Below are positions 16,623 to 25,356 of a stretch of 64,000 nucleotides of DNA, piece after piece; position 1 is the first letter of the stretch, and every line of letters starts with the position of its first letter. This DNA is from an uncultured Prevotellaceae bacterium (GTDB taxonomy: Bacteria > Bacteroidota > Bacteroidia > Bacteroidales > Bacteroidaceae). The notes under the pieces were generated by a model. It saw only the letters and a program-made list of their open reading frames with translations. It was not told the DNA's origin and ran no database searches. Position numbers and translations under genes: made by a program. Location of the stretch: positions 124,001 through 188,000 of the forward strand of contig CACYQD010000001.1 of the NCBI GenBank assembly GCA_902776475.1. Direction: 5' to 3'.

Positions 16623-19600
16623 TCAGTTGATGAAATAATTCATGCCTTCGGTCTCCTCGATGAACTGTATCAGGCTGTGCCCCACCTCCACCTTCTTGGC
16701 CTTGCTGCGCAACTGGATGTTGCCCGACGTGTCGTGGAGCTGGATGTAGAGCGACGTTTCACCCGGACTGTCATCGATGGCAGCTGCCAGATTACTGACC
16801 TTCTCGGTGTCGATGGTGTCGGTGTTGATGATGACGGTGAGGCGCTCGATGGCCTTCTCCTTGACGGTCTGGAGAAACTGGATGTCGCCGATGCGGATAT
16901 CGATGATGTTAGAGCCGCGGTATTTCGGCACGGCCTTCGCCGTCACGTAGATCGTACAGGCCTCGGTGAGCATGCCGCGCCACTTCGCCCATTCCTCTCC
17001 GAAGAGTGCCAGTTCGCCTGACCCCTCGAAATCCTCGATGGTGACAAAACCGCACGGACTGCCATTACGGCTGAATTTTGACTTGACGGATGTCACTACC
17101 CCACCGAAGGTGATGGTCTCCTTCTTCGTCAGGGCTTCCTTGTCGGCCAGTTCGCTGCAACGGGTGTTGCAGAGGTGGCGGAGAATCATGCTGAACTCAT
17201 CGAGCGGATGGGCGGAGAGATAGATGCCCACGAGGTCGCGCTCGCGGTTGAGCCGTTCGATGTTGCTCCAGGGCTCGCTCTCGGGTATCGGAGGCGTGGT
17301 GATCTCTATTTCCTCACTGCCGAAGAGCGACATCTGGGCCTGCATCTTCTCGGTCTGATAGACCTGACCGAAGCGCATGAGCGTGTCGAGGAAGATGTCT
17401 CCTTTAGGACCTGGAGCGAGATAGCGCTCGCGGGCAATGCCGAAACTGTCGAAACCGCCGCTGAGCACCATGCTCTCAAAGGCCTTTCTGTTGGTGGCTG
17501 ATAGATTGACGCGCTTCACAACGTCGAAGATATCTGTATAAGGCCCGTTGGCATCGCGCTCCGAGATGATGGACTCGGCAGCCGAACTGCCCATGCCCTT
17601 GATGGCGGCCAGTCCGAAGCGGATGGCGCCCTCCTTGTTGACGCTGAACTTATGGCGGCTCTCGTTGACATCCGGACCGAGGGTCTGGATGCCCATCGCC
17701 TTGCACTCATCCATGAGTTTGGTGATTTCAGAGATGTTGTCGAGGTTGCGGCTCATCACGGCGGCCATATACTCGGCGGGATAGTGGGCCTTGAGGTAGG
17801 CCGTCTGGTAGGCTACCCACGAGTAGCAGGTGGCGTGGCTCTTGTTGAAGGCGTAGGAGGCGAATTTCTTCCAGTCTTCCCAGATCTTGTTGAGCACGTC
17901 ATGGTCGTAGCCGTTTTTCTCTCCTCCTTTGTAGAAGAGCGACTCCAGCTCGTTCATCTTCTCGATCTGCTTCTTACCCATGGCCTTGCGCAGCGTGTCG
18001 GACTGGCCTCGGGTGAAACCAGCCAACTGGCGCGAGAGGAGCATCACCTGCTCCTGATAGACCGTGATGCCGTAGGTGTCCTTCAGGTATTTCTCCATGC
18101 AGGGGATGTCGTAGGTGATCTTCGACGGGTCTTTCTTGCGCGCGATGAAGTCGGGGATGTAGTCCATAGGTCCCGGACGGTAGAGGGCATTCATAGCGAT
18201 GAGGTCCTCAAAGACAGAGGGTTGCAGTTCACGGAGATATTTCTGCATGCCCGCGGACTCAAACTGGAACGTACCCACGGTGCGGCCGTCGCAGTAGAGT
18301 TTGTAGGTGAGGGGGTCGTCGATGGGGATGTTGTCGATATCGATCACATGGCCCGTGGAGAGACGGACGTTCTCCATCGCCTCCTTGAGGATGGAGAGGG
18401 TCTTCAGACCGAGGAAGTCCATCTTGATCAGGCCGGTCTCCTCGATGACATGGCCGTCATACTGCGTGCAGAGGAGTTTGTGGCCGGGGTCGGCCTTGTC
18501 CTCAGCCGTGGAGACGGGCACCCAGTCGCTGATGGCATCGCGGCAGATGATGGTGCCGCAGGCATGGATGCCGGTGTTGCGCACGGTGCCTTCGAGCATG
18601 CGGGCATATTTGATGGTGTTGCGCTCGCGGATGTCGGAGGAGGCCTCAGCCTCGCGGAGCTCGGGAACGCACTTGATGGCATTGTCAAGGTTCATCTTCA
18701 TGCCGTCGGGCAGTCGGTCGGGGATGGCCTTGCAGAGACGGTTGCTCTCCTCCAGCGGCAGGCGCTCGACACGGGCCACGTCGCGCAGGGAGTTCTTGGT
18801 GGCCATGCTGCCGTAGGTGATGATGTGGGCCACCTTGTCGTGGCCGTATTTGTCTTCGACCCACTCCAGCACGCGGCCGCGGCCGTCGTCATCGAAGTCG
18901 GTGTCGATATCGGGCAGCGAGATACGGTCGGGGTTGAGGAAGCGCTCGAACAGCAGGTCGTATTTGATAGGGTCGATGCGGGTGATGCCGAGGCAGTAGG
19001 CCACCACGGAACCTGCCGCCGAACCACGGCCGGGTCCCACCATCACGTCGAGTTGGTCGCGGGCCACGTTGATGAAGTCCTGCACGATGAGGAAGTAGCC
19101 GGGGAATCCCATGGTCTTCATGATGTGGAGCTCGAACTTCACGCGCTCGGCCACCTCTTCGGGAATGGGGTCGCCATACAACCGCCGGGCGCCGTCGTAG
19201 GCGAGCTTGCCCAGGTAGTCAGCCTCGAACTTGATGCGGTAGAGCTTGTCGTAACCGCCGAGTTTCTTGATTTTCTTCTCACCCTCCTCACGGCTCATGA
19301 TCTCATTGCCGTTCTCATCGCGGGTGAACTCCTCGAAAAGCTGTTCCTCGCTGTAGCGCCGACGCACATCCTCCTCGGTGCCGAAATCCTCGGGGATGGG
19401 GAAGAACGGCATGATGGGGGCATGGTCGATGGAATAGGTCTCCACCTTGTCGAGAATCTCGCAAGTGTTGTCGAGGGCCTCGGGGATGTCGCCGAACACC
19501 TCGTTCATCTCCTCACGGGTCTTAAACCACTCTTGTTTGGAATACAACATGCGGGTGGGATCGTCGAGGTCCTTGCCGGTGGAGAGGCAGAGCAGATGGT

Positions 19601-20321
19601 CGTGGGCCTCGGCATTGTCCTGGTCGACGAAATGGGCATCGTTGGTGCACACCAGTTTGATGCCATACTCACGGGCCAGTTCGATGATCACCTTGTTGGC
19701 CTGCTGCTGCAGGGGGAAGGTCTCGCGGTTGGCCCGCTGGTTGGGATCCTTCACCTCATGGCGCTGGAGTTCAAGATAATAGTCATCGCCGAAAACGCGC
19801 TTGTGCCACTCGATGGCCTCACGGGCTCCCTGGATGTCGCCCTTGAGGATCTTGTCGGGCACCTCACCGGCGATGCAGGCCGAACAGACGATGAGACCCT
19901 CATGAAACTGCTCCAGGTCGGTGTGGTCGGTGCGGGGACGCATATAGAAGCCGTCAACCCAGGAGCGCGACACGAGTTTGATGAGATTCTTATAACCCTG
20001 ATAGTTCTTGGCCAGAACGATGAGGTGCCATCCACCCTGGTCATGGTGCTCCTTGCTACGGTCGGCCTTCGTGCGGCGGGCCACATACATCTCGCAACCG
20101 AAGATCGGCTTGAACTCGGGCTGGCCTTCGGCCTTCCGCTTCTTGTTGACCTTGTTGCAATAGTTAAACAATTCCTTGACACCCATCATGTTGCCATGGT
20201 CGGTGATGGCCATGCCGCGCATGCCGTCGGCCAAGGCTTTATCGACAAGTTTGTTGATGCTCGACTGTCCGTCGAGGATGGAATAATACGTATGTACGTG
20301 CAGGTGGACGAAATCTCTCAT
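16623..20321 (-). CDS. dnaE: DNA polymerase III subunit alpha
   Basis: The 1232-residue catalytic subunit of the replicative polymerase. It begins with the PHP domain (DFVHLHVHTYYSILDGQSS). The C-family palm has the catalytic acidic motif PDIDTDF at 470-476, preceded by GPGRGSAAGSVVAYCLGI. The tandem helix-hairpin-helix and OB-fold regions follow (GSPCGFVTIEDFEGSGELALFG), and the protein ends in a C-terminal tail. The start at 20321 (MRDFVHLH) begins directly at the PHP motif; an 81-residue upstream extension in frame has no similarity and overlaps the promoter. A strong promoter lies at 20339-20370. Confidence 0.97.
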   Translation of the reverse strand: MRDFVHLHVHTYYSILDGQSSINKLVDKALADGMRGMAITDHGNMMGVKELFNYCNKVNKKRKAEGQPEFKPIFGCEMYVARRTKADRSKEHHDQGGWHLIVLAKNYQGYKNLIKLVSRSWVDGFYMRPRTDHTDLEQFHEGLIVCSACIAGEVPDKILKGDIQGAREAIEWHKRVFGDDYYLELQRHEVKDPNQRANRETFPLQQQANKVIIELAREYGIKLVCTNDAHFVDQDNAEAHDHLLCLSTGKDLDDPTRMLYSKQEWFKTREEMNEVFGDIPEALDNTCEILDKVETYSIDHAPIMPFFPIPEDFGTEEDVRRRYSEEQLFEEFTRDENGNEIMSREEGEKKIKKLGGYDKLYRIKFEADYLGKLAYDGARRLYGDPIPEEVAERVKFELHIMKTMGFPGYFLIVQDFINVARDQLDVMVGPGRGSAAGSVVAYCLGITRIDPIKYDLLFERFLNPDRISLPDIDTDFDDDGRGRVLEWVEDKYGHDKVAHIITYGSMATKNSLRDVARVERLPLEESNRLCKAIPDRLPDGMKMNLDNAIKCVPELREAEASSDIRERNTIKYARMLEGTVRNTGIHACGTIICRDAISDWVPVSTAEDKADPGHKLLCTQYDGHVIEETGLIKMDFLGLKTLSILKEAMENVRLSTGHVIDIDNIPIDDPLTYKLYCDGRTVGTFQFESAGMQKYLRELQPSVFEDLIAMNALYRPGPMDYIPDFIARKKDPSKITYDIPCMEKYLKDTYGITVYQEQVMLLSRQLAGFTRGQSDTLRKAMGKKQIEKMNELESLFYKGGEKNGYDHDVLNKIWEDWKKFASYAFNKSHATCYSWVAYQTAYLKAHYPAEYMAAVMSRNLDNISEITKLMDECKAMGIQTLGPDVNESRHKFSVNKEGAIRFGLAAIKGMGSSAAESIISERDANGPYTDIFDVVKRVNLSATNRKAFESMVLSGGFDSFGIARERYLAPGPKGDIFLDTLMRFGQVYQTEKMQAQMSLFGSEEIEITTPPIPESEPWSNIERLNRERDLVGIYLSAHPLDEFSMILRHLCNTRCSELADKEALTKKETITFGGVVTSVKSKFSRNGSPCGFVTIEDFEGSGELALFGEEWAKWRGMLTEACTIYVTAKAVPKYRGSNIIDIRIGDIQFLQTVKEKAIERLTVIINTDTIDTEKVSNLAAAIDDSPGETSLYIQLHDTSGNIQLRSKAKKVEVGHSLIQFIEETEGMNYFIN

Positions 20322-20338
20322 AGATCTGAATTGACCCT

Positions 20339-20370
20339 CAAAGTTACATGATATAGTTGAGACGGCCAAA
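20339..20370 (-). promoter_or_regulatory. dnaE promoter
   Basis: On the - strand: TTTG (20367-20370), 20 nt, TAACTTTG (20339-20346). Transcription would start near 20334, about 13 nt before the dnaE ATG. It supports the chosen dnaE start. Confidence 0.7.
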
Positions 20371-20386
20371 GAATGGGATGAAAAAA

Positions 20387-20418
20387 TTTGCAAGGTTGAT
20401 GAAAAAGAATTATCTTTG
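20387..20418 (+). promoter_or_regulatory. psd-pssA promoter
   Basis: TTTG (20387-20390), 20 nt, TATCTTTG (20411-20418). Transcription would start near 20422. The TTG codon at 20416 that opens the psd frame sits inside the -7 box and so cannot be the start. Confidence 0.75.
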
Positions 20419-20442
20419 CAAATTGAAATCACATTTGCAAGA

Positions 20443-21135
20443 ATGGGACGCAGAATCCGTAAACTCAAAAAACAAAGACTACATAGCGAAGGCAACGACA
20501 CACTAATCTTCAGCCTTTTCATCCTGATTGCCATCGGCGTGATACTCTGGCGGGGGTTTGACACGAAGGTGCCATTTTGGTGCTTTTCTGCCGTGGCGGC
20601 TGCCCTCTATGGGGTAGTGCTCAATTTCTACCGCTGCCCGATCCGCTATCTTGACATCGAGGACACGACAAAGGTCGTCGTGGCGCCTGCCGACGGCAAG
20701 GTCGTCGTTGTCGAGGAAGTGGATGAACACACGTATTTCCATGACCGACGGCTGATGATCTCTATCTTCATGAGCCCTTTCAACGTGCATGCCAATTGGT
20801 TTCCCGTGGATGGCAAGGTGAAACTGGTGAAGCACCAGGACGGCAATTACCACAAGGCGTGGCTGCCCAAGGCCAGTGAGGAGAACGAGCATGCCGATGT
20901 GCTGATAGAGACCCCTGAGGGTATCATGGTGCTCTGCCGCCAGATCGCCGGTGCCGTGGCACGCCGCATCGTCACCTATGCCAAAGAGGGTGAGGAATGT
21001 GAGATCGACGACCATCTGGGCTTCATCAAACTCGGTTCGAGGGTGGATGTCTATCTGCCCATTGACTCGGAGGTCTGCGTCAAGATGGGACAAGCGACCA
21101 CTGGCGACCAGACCATCATTGCCAAACTGAAATAG
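20443..21135 (+). CDS. psd: Phosphatidylserine decarboxylase (short form)
   Basis: A 230-residue inner-membrane enzyme that converts phosphatidylserine to phosphatidylethanolamine. Two adjacent hydrophobic segments near the N-terminus (around residues 20-38 and 45-62) anchor it. The motif [12 protein letters not shown] and the sequence [18 protein letters not shown] are typical. The self-cleavage site that creates the pyruvoyl cofactor is Gly198-Ser199 in [13 protein letters not shown], the short-chain type used in Bacteroidetes. The start is the ATG at 20443; the upstream TTG falls within the promoter. pssA follows after 2 nt, giving a two-step phospholipid operon. Confidence 0.93.
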   Translation: MGRRIRKLKKQRLHSEGNDTLIFSLFILIAIGVILWRGFDTKVPFWCFSAVAAALYGVVLNFYRCPIRYLDIEDTTKVVVAPADGKVVVVEEVDEHTYFHDRRLMISIFMSPFNVHANWFPVDGKVKLVKHQDGNYHKAWLPKASEENEHADVLIETPEGIMVLCRQIAGAVARRIVTYAKEGEECEIDDHLGFIKLGSRVDVYLPIDSEVCVKMGQATTGDQTIIAKLK

Positions 21136-21137
21136 GC

Positions 21138-21854
21138 ATGTCAAATTTTATTACACGCAACATTCCCAATACCATCACCTGCTGCAACCTGCTGTCGGGT
21201 TGCGTGGCCACGACGTTTGCCTTCGCAGGTGACCAGAAGATGGCCCTCGCCTTCATCATTCTCGGAGCAGCCTTCGACTTTTTCGACGGCATGACGGCCC
21301 GTCTGCTGAAGGTGTCCTCCCCTATCGGCAAGGAACTGGACTCATTGGCCGATGACGTGACGTTCGGATTGGCTCCTGCCACCATGATCTTCACCCTGCT
21401 CTTTCAGGTCCCCTACCCCGATTGGCTCGACGGCTATCGTGAACTCGTGCCCTATGCAGCCTTCCTCGTGGCGGCATTCTCCGCCCTGCGGTTGGCGAAG
21501 TTCAACATCGACGAGCGGCAGACATCGTCGTTCATCGGTCTGCCCACACCTGCCAACGCCCTGTTCTGGGGCTCGCTCATCGTGGGCGGCGGAAGCCAGA
21601 TCACCCATCTCTCTCATGCCCTGCCGATCATTATGCTGCTGGTGGTGCTGAGCTGCTGGATGCTTGTGGCTGAGATTCCCCTGTTTGCCTTGAAATTCAA
21701 GCACTGGGGATGGAAGGGCAATGAGGTGAAATACATCTTCCTCATCTCCTGCGTGGTGCTGCTGGCCCTCCTCCGGGTGTCGGGTTTGGCCGTCATCATC
21801 GTGTGGTATGTCCTGCTCTCGCTCTTCGTCCACTCCAGAGGGGCGAAGTCCTGA
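21138..21854 (+). CDS. pssA: CDP-diacylglycerol-serine O-phosphatidyltransferase
   Basis: A 238-residue integral membrane enzyme that makes phosphatidylserine from CDP-diacylglycerol and serine. The CDP-alcohol phosphotransferase signature DGx2ARx8Gx3Dx3D is complete, running from DGMTARLL to GKELDSLADD (about 56-78). Several hydrophobic helices follow (YAAFLVAAFSALRLAKFN, LPIIMLLVVLSCWMLVAE, FLISCVVLLALLRVSG). It is translationally adjacent to psd (2 nt), whose product uses its product. Confidence 0.95.
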   Translation: MSNFITRNIPNTITCCNLLSGCVATTFAFAGDQKMALAFIILGAAFDFFDGMTARLLKVSSPIGKELDSLADDVTFGLAPATMIFTLLFQVPYPDWLDGYRELVPYAAFLVAAFSALRLAKFNIDERQTSSFIGLPTPANALFWGSLIVGGGSQITHLSHALPIIMLLVVLSCWMLVAEIPLFALKFKHWGWKGNEVKYIFLISCVVLLALLRVSGLAVIIVWYVLLSLFVHSRGAKS

Positions 21855-21919
21855 TTTTGGTCTCACGGTCATCTCCATCTCATAATAACCTCCATCCCAC
21901 TGTCATCCAGCCATAGCCT

Positions 21920-22189
21920 ATGTTTTTTCTTCTGAAACTGTTTTTCGGCATTTTTATCATCGGCATCCTGGCCGTGCTGTTTTTTGTATTGCGGGTCGTA
22001 CTGACCGTGAGGAAGGCACGCACGCAGTTCGGACAAGGACAAACGAAGACCGGCAGCCGCCGCCCCTCAGGGACGACCACCACCGGTCCGGAAGGTGAGC
22101 GCATCACCGATACCAGGGATCCTGACAAAGCCCGCCGCAAGATCATCTCTGACGATGAGGGCGAGTATGTGGACTTTGTCGAGGAGTAA
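21920..22189 (+). CDS. Small membrane protein, DUF4834 family
   Basis: An 89-residue protein with one N-terminal transmembrane helix (about residues 3-27, FFGIFIIGILAVLFFVLRVV). A basic, Gly/Thr/Arg-rich linker follows, and the tail is acidic, ending DDEGEYVDFVEE. The pattern fits DUF4834, a Bacteroidetes family often found next to phospholipid genes. Function is unknown. It lies 65 nt downstream of pssA on the same strand and is probably in the same transcript. Confidence 0.75.
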   Translation: MFFLLKLFFGIFIIGILAVLFFVLRVVLTVRKARTQFGQGQTKTGSRRPSGTTTTGPEGERITDTRDPDKARRKIISDDEGEYVDFVEE

Positions 22190-22193
22190 CGGT

Positions 22194-22904
22194 TCAGCTA
22201 TGCACATAAGTGCCGATGGGCTCGCCATCGATCACTTTTTTCAGATTTCCCACCACATCCATGTTGAAGACATAGATCGGCAGGTGATTGTCGTTGCACA
22301 TCACCACGGCTGAGAGGTCCATCACCTTCAGGTTGCGCTCGAGGATCTCCTCGTAGGTGATGTCGTCAAACTTCGTGGCTGTGGGGTCTTTCTCCGGATC
22401 GGCGGTGTAGATGCCGTCGACACGGGTGCCCTTGAGCATCACGTCGGCCTCGATCTCCACGCCGCGGAGCGAGGAACCGGTGTCGGTGGTGAAATAGGGC
22501 TGTCCGGTACCGGCGGAGAAGATGCAGACCTTGCCGGCCTCCATTTCCTCGATGGCTTTCCATTTGGAGTAGAACTCGCCGATGGGTTCCATGCGGATGG
22601 CGGTGAGCACTTTGTTGGCCACGCCTTCTGACGTGAGTGCCGAACTCAGCGCGAGGGAGTTGATGACGGTGGCCAGCATTCCCATCTGGTCGCCTTTCAC
22701 GCGGTCAAATCCCTTGGTGGCGCCACTCAGACCGCGGAAAATGTTGCCGCCGCCGATGACAATGCCGATCTGCACGCCCATGTCGTGCACTTCCTTGATC
22801 TGACGGGCATAGTCGGCCAACCGCTCCGGGTCGATGCCGTAGCCCTGCTTGCCCATGAGGCTCTCGCCGCTGAGCTTTAATAGTATTCTCTTGAATCTTG
22901 GCAT
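22194..22904 (-). CDS. pyrH: UMP kinase
   Basis: A 236-residue cytoplasmic kinase that phosphorylates UMP to UDP in pyrimidine synthesis. Amino-acid-kinase fold motifs are clear: KRILLKLSGESLMG at the N-terminus, GIVIGGGNIFRG for phosphate binding, DQMGMLATVINSLAL, and YFTTDTGSSLRGVEI. The start at 22904 (MPRFKRILLK) matches family starts; an ATG nine codons upstream adds MERYLKHHL without support. It ends four bases from the convergent DUF4834 gene. Confidence 0.96.
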   Translation of the reverse strand: MPRFKRILLKLSGESLMGKQGYGIDPERLADYARQIKEVHDMGVQIGIVIGGGNIFRGLSGATKGFDRVKGDQMGMLATVINSLALSSALTSEGVANKVLTAIRMEPIGEFYSKWKAIEEMEAGKVCIFSAGTGQPYFTTDTGSSLRGVEIEADVMLKGTRVDGIYTADPEKDPTATKFDDITYEEILERNLKVMDLSAVVMCNDNHLPIYVFNMDVVGNLKKVIDGEPIGTYVHS

Positions 22905-22927
22905 AAGATGATGTTTTAGATACCTCT

Positions 22928-22949
22928 CCACGTCTCTCGAGAGACGTGG
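22928..22949. other. 22-bp perfect palindrome between birA and pyrH
   Basis: CCACGTCTCTC followed directly by GAGAGACGTGG, a fully symmetric sequence 15 nt downstream of the birA stop and 24 nt upstream of pyrH. It has no T-run, so a simple terminator is unlikely. A binding site or a decayed hairpin element is possible. The core ACGTCTCT also occurs in the inverted repeat at 16068-16145. Confidence 0.5.
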
Positions 22950-22964
22950 TTTCGGGGTATGGGG

Positions 22965-23753
22965 TTATGATATGATGAATTCTACTTCCTTAAAGGCATA
23001 AGAGCGGACGCAGCCCTTGCGGTCACGCAGGATGAGATGGCCGTCGTCCTCCACTTCGAGGATCTCGGCCTCAAACAATCCCCGGGCGTCGCGATAGGCA
23101 TGAAATCCCTGGCGGCGGTAGAGCGAGGCATGGTAGCGCTCGCGGGTCTCCCCGGCCGCACCTTGCAGGACTGCAGTCAGTTCCTCGTCAAGGGCATCGA
23201 GCACCGCTTCCATCACCTCTTCCACCGGCACCTCATGTCCCAGGATCTGGAACAAGGAGACGGGATTGGGCGCATCGCTGCGGAAAACTTGCTGATTGAC
23301 GTTGATGCCGATGCCGAAGAGGCAGGAGCGCAGTCCGCCACCGCCCACGGCGGTCTCTATCAGCGTACCGCTGATTTTGTAGTCCCTCCAATAGATGTCG
23401 TTGGGCCATTTGAGCGTGATGCCGCCTGTATAGAGCCCCAGTGCCCTGCCCACAGCCAAAGCGCCCGCCTCAGAGAGGATGAACTGCCGGTTGGCGGGAA
23501 AGGATGACAGAGAGATGCGGACACTCATCAGGAGGTTTTTGCCGTCCTCGCTCTCCCAGGAGTTGGTTCCCTGTCCCCTGCCCGCCGTCTGATAGTCAGC
23601 CACTACCACGGTCATGCCCTCGCCCGGACCCTCACAAGGAGAGACGGGATGGTTTGTCGGGGAGGAGAAGCCGTCCTCACGCTGCTCATGGAGATCGCGG
23701 AGGTAACGGTTGGTGGAGTCTGTCTGATGCAGATGGATGATGTGTCTTTGCAT
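22965..23753 (-). CDS. birA: Biotin-[acetyl-CoA-carboxylase] ligase
   Basis: A 262-residue enzyme that attaches biotin to biotin-dependent carboxylases. Motifs: the N-terminal HLHQTDSTNRYLRDL, the biotinyl-AMP loop AGRGQGTNSWES, then NLLMSVRISL, and LKWPNDIYWRDYKISGTLIE. There is no N-terminal helix-turn-helix, so this is a ligase without repressor function. An insertion (SSPTNHPVSPCEGPGEG) precedes the VVADYQTAGRG strand. The start at 23753 (MQRHIIHLHQ) is preferred over an upstream ATG that would overlap yraN. It lies 7 nt after yraN. Confidence 0.93.
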   Translation of the reverse strand: MQRHIIHLHQTDSTNRYLRDLHEQREDGFSSPTNHPVSPCEGPGEGMTVVVADYQTAGRGQGTNSWESEDGKNLLMSVRISLSSFPANRQFILSEAGALAVGRALGLYTGGITLKWPNDIYWRDYKISGTLIETAVGGGGLRSCLFGIGINVNQQVFRSDAPNPVSLFQILGHEVPVEEVMEAVLDALDEELTAVLQGAAGETRERYHASLYRRQGFHAYRDARGLFEAEILEVEDDGHLILRDRKGCVRSYAFKEVEFIIS

Positions 23754-23760
23754 AAGCTGG

Positions 23761-24132
23761 TTATCTGAGAGGCGGGATGAAGGCGTTTTCCAGATGCTCG
23801 ATCCGCACATCGTCGCCCTGGCCGATGACAGAGATGATGTCAAACCTCACCTGGCAGTTCACCTGATAACGCCTCACATAAGCATTGGCAGCAATGGCAA
23901 GGCTGCGCATTTTCCGCCAGTCGACAGCCTCCTCGGGCTGCATGTAGTCGGTGTTGCGCCGGGTTTTCACCTCGACGATGGCCAGTGTCTCACCATCATC
24001 GGTCAATGCGGTGATGTCGAGGTCGCGATGGTCGTACTTCCAGTCGCGGTGACAGATGGTGTAGCCCTTGCCCTGCAAGTACTCCACCGCCTGCTGCTCT
24101 CCCCACTTGCCGTATTCGTTATGTGCCGCCAT
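23761..24132 (-). CDS. yraN: YraN family (UPF0102) nuclease-like protein
   Basis: A 123-residue protein with the conserved N-terminal GKWGEQQAVEYLQGKGYTI and a PD-(D/E)xK-type core, RDLDITALTDDGETLAIVEVKTR. This resembles Holliday-junction resolvases. The family's biochemical role is not established. Length is normal. It heads a likely yraN-birA(-pyrH) transcript, and a -7-like TAATTTTG lies on the - strand at 24174-24181. Confidence 0.9.
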   Translation of the reverse strand: MAAHNEYGKWGEQQAVEYLQGKGYTICHRDWKYDHRDLDITALTDDGETLAIVEVKTRRNTDYMQPEEAVDWRKMRSLAIAANAYVRRYQVNCQVRFDIISVIGQGDDVRIEHLENAFIPPLR

Positions 24133-24243
24133 AGGCTATCTGATGATAATCATCCGGATGGATGAACGATATGCAAAATTAGGAAAAATCAGGGTAAAAA
24201 AGAAGCATTTCCCCTTCTTTTTTGAAGCGGCCCTGCAAATCAG

Positions 24244-24345
24244 TTTCTCCTGCTGATAAATACTTTCCGCTGCTGATGAGTTTTACTTTCTCCTGCTGAT
24301 AGATACTTTCTGCCGCTGATGAGATTTACTTTCTCCGGCTGCTGA
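24244..24345. repeat. 43-bp direct repeat, two copies and a partial third
   Basis: Units beginning TTTCTCCTGCTGAT start at 24244 and 24287, with a partial third at 24330 inside the last codons of tadA. They contain repeated CTGCTGAT words. No gene lies between tadA and yraN. Confidence 0.55.
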
Positions 24346-24769
24346 AGAAATCCAGCATCAGTTGGCGGCATTCTTCCTCAAGGATGCCGGCGGTGACGGT
24401 GGCGCGGGGATGCATGGCCCGCGGGGCATAAAGGCGGTAACCTCGTTTGTCGTCGGGTGCGCCATAGACGATGCGTTGCAACTGTGCCCACCCGATGGCA
24501 CCGGCGCACATCGCACATGGTTCGACGGTGACATACAGCGTGCAGTCTGTCAGGTATTTTCCGCCCAGTTCGTTGGCAGCAGCCGTGATGGCCTGCATCT
24601 CGGCATGAGCGGTCACGTCGTGGAGCATTTCCGTCAGGTTGTGTGCCCGTGCGATGACACGTCCCTGGCACACGATGACCGCCCCGATGGGTATCTCGCC
24701 CTTGGCAAGGGCCATCCGCGCCTCAGCCAATGCCTTGCGCATGAAAGTCTCGTCTGTTTTCTGATCCAT
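24326..24769 (-). CDS. tadA: tRNA-specific adenosine deaminase
   Basis: A 147-residue zinc enzyme that deaminates A34 to inosine in tRNA-Arg. The zinc and catalytic residues are present: HAE in DVTAHAEMQAI (His55, Glu57) and PCAMC in VEPCAMCAGAI (Cys85, Cys88). The start at 24769 (MDQKTDET) is chosen because the promoter predicts a transcript beginning near 24785, which would exclude the ATG at 24790. A GGAGAG stretch lies just upstream. A paralogous nucleobase deaminase cannot be wholly excluded, but length and motifs favour TadA. Confidence 0.9.
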   Translation of the reverse strand: MDQKTDETFMRKALAEARMALAKGEIPIGAVIVCQGRVIARAHNLTEMLHDVTAHAEMQAITAAANELGGKYLTDCTLYVTVEPCAMCAGAIGWAQLQRIVYGAPDDKRGYRLYAPRAMHPRATVTAGILEEECRQLMLDFFSSRRK

Positions 24770-24789
24770 GGTCTCTCCGTATTTTTCCA

Positions 24790-24820
24790 CAAAGATAGTG
24801 CAAATCGAACGGAGAACAAA
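24790..24820 (-). promoter_or_regulatory. tadA promoter
   Basis: On the - strand: TTTG (24817-24820), 19 nt, TATCTTTG (24790-24797). It overlaps the first unit of the 77-bp tandem repeats. The other units keep the TTTG but have TATCTTTTG, one T longer, in place of the -7 box. Confidence 0.65.
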
Positions 24821-25056
24821 ATGAATTCATTCATTTTTGTTTTTCTGAGATGCAGCCTATCTTATCAAAAGATAGTGCAAATCGAACGGAGAACAGAATG
24901 AATTTATTCATTTTTGTTTTTCTGAGATGCAGCCTATCTTATCAAAAGATAGTGCAAATCGAACGGAGAACAAAATGAATTTATTCATTTTTGTTTTTCT
25001 GAGATGCAGCCTATCTTATCAAAAGATAGTGCAAATCGAACGGAGAACAAAATGAA
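24791..25056. repeat. 77-bp tandem repeat, three full copies plus a partial fourth
   Basis: Units start at 24791, 24868, 24945 and 25022, each opening AAAGATAGTGCAAATCGAAC. They are nearly identical; differences include GAATTCATTC versus GAATTTATTC and ACAAAATG versus ACAGAATG. Each unit boundary forms an inverted repeat, CTATCTT...AAGATAG. No gene is present. Confidence 0.85.
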
Positions 25057-25062
25057 AACTGA

Positions 25063-25310
25063 GTTTTGTTAATCCCCTCACCTAACCTCTCCCAAAGGGC
25101 CCCTTGGGAGAGGGATAAGTTTGCTGTGTCTCCCAAAGGGAAAAGGACTGATTTCAAAAAGGAAACTGCCCCTCTCCCTTGAGGGAGAGGATGGGAGAGG
25201 GGGATAAACGGCAATTTGAGATAGTTCCCTCACCTAACCTCTCCCAGAGGGAGAGGGATAAGTTTGCTGTGTCTCCCAAAGGGAGAGAACAATCGGCGAA
25301 GCCAATAGAA
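25063..25310. repeat. Two imperfect copies of a CTCACCTAACCTCTCCC element
   Basis: About 70 bases beginning near 25077 (CTCACCTAACCTCTCCC...GGATAAGTTTGCTGTGTCTC) recur near 25230 with small indels. Between them are GGGAGAGG / CCTCTCCC inverted words. It looks like decayed mini-transposon or REP material; no coding sequence is visible. Confidence 0.5.
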
Positions 25311-25356
25311 CTGATTAATCACCGTCAGTAGAGGCTATGACTTGCAAAAGTAATGT

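Noticed and set aside
17652-20351. 899-residue open frame antisense to dnaE
   Set aside because: dnaE is complete and conserved; the antisense frame is a low-complexity mirror of its codon usage.
20416-20442. TTG start for psd nine codons upstream
   Set aside because: The codon lies inside the -7 box TATCTTTG, so it is not in the transcript.
20322-20564. 81-residue N-terminal extension of DnaE
   Set aside because: It overlaps the dnaE and psd promoters and lacks similarity; the PHP domain begins at the ATG at 20321.
24791-25056. 77-bp repeats as a second CRISPR array
   Set aside because: Units are contiguous and near-identical with no variable spacers.
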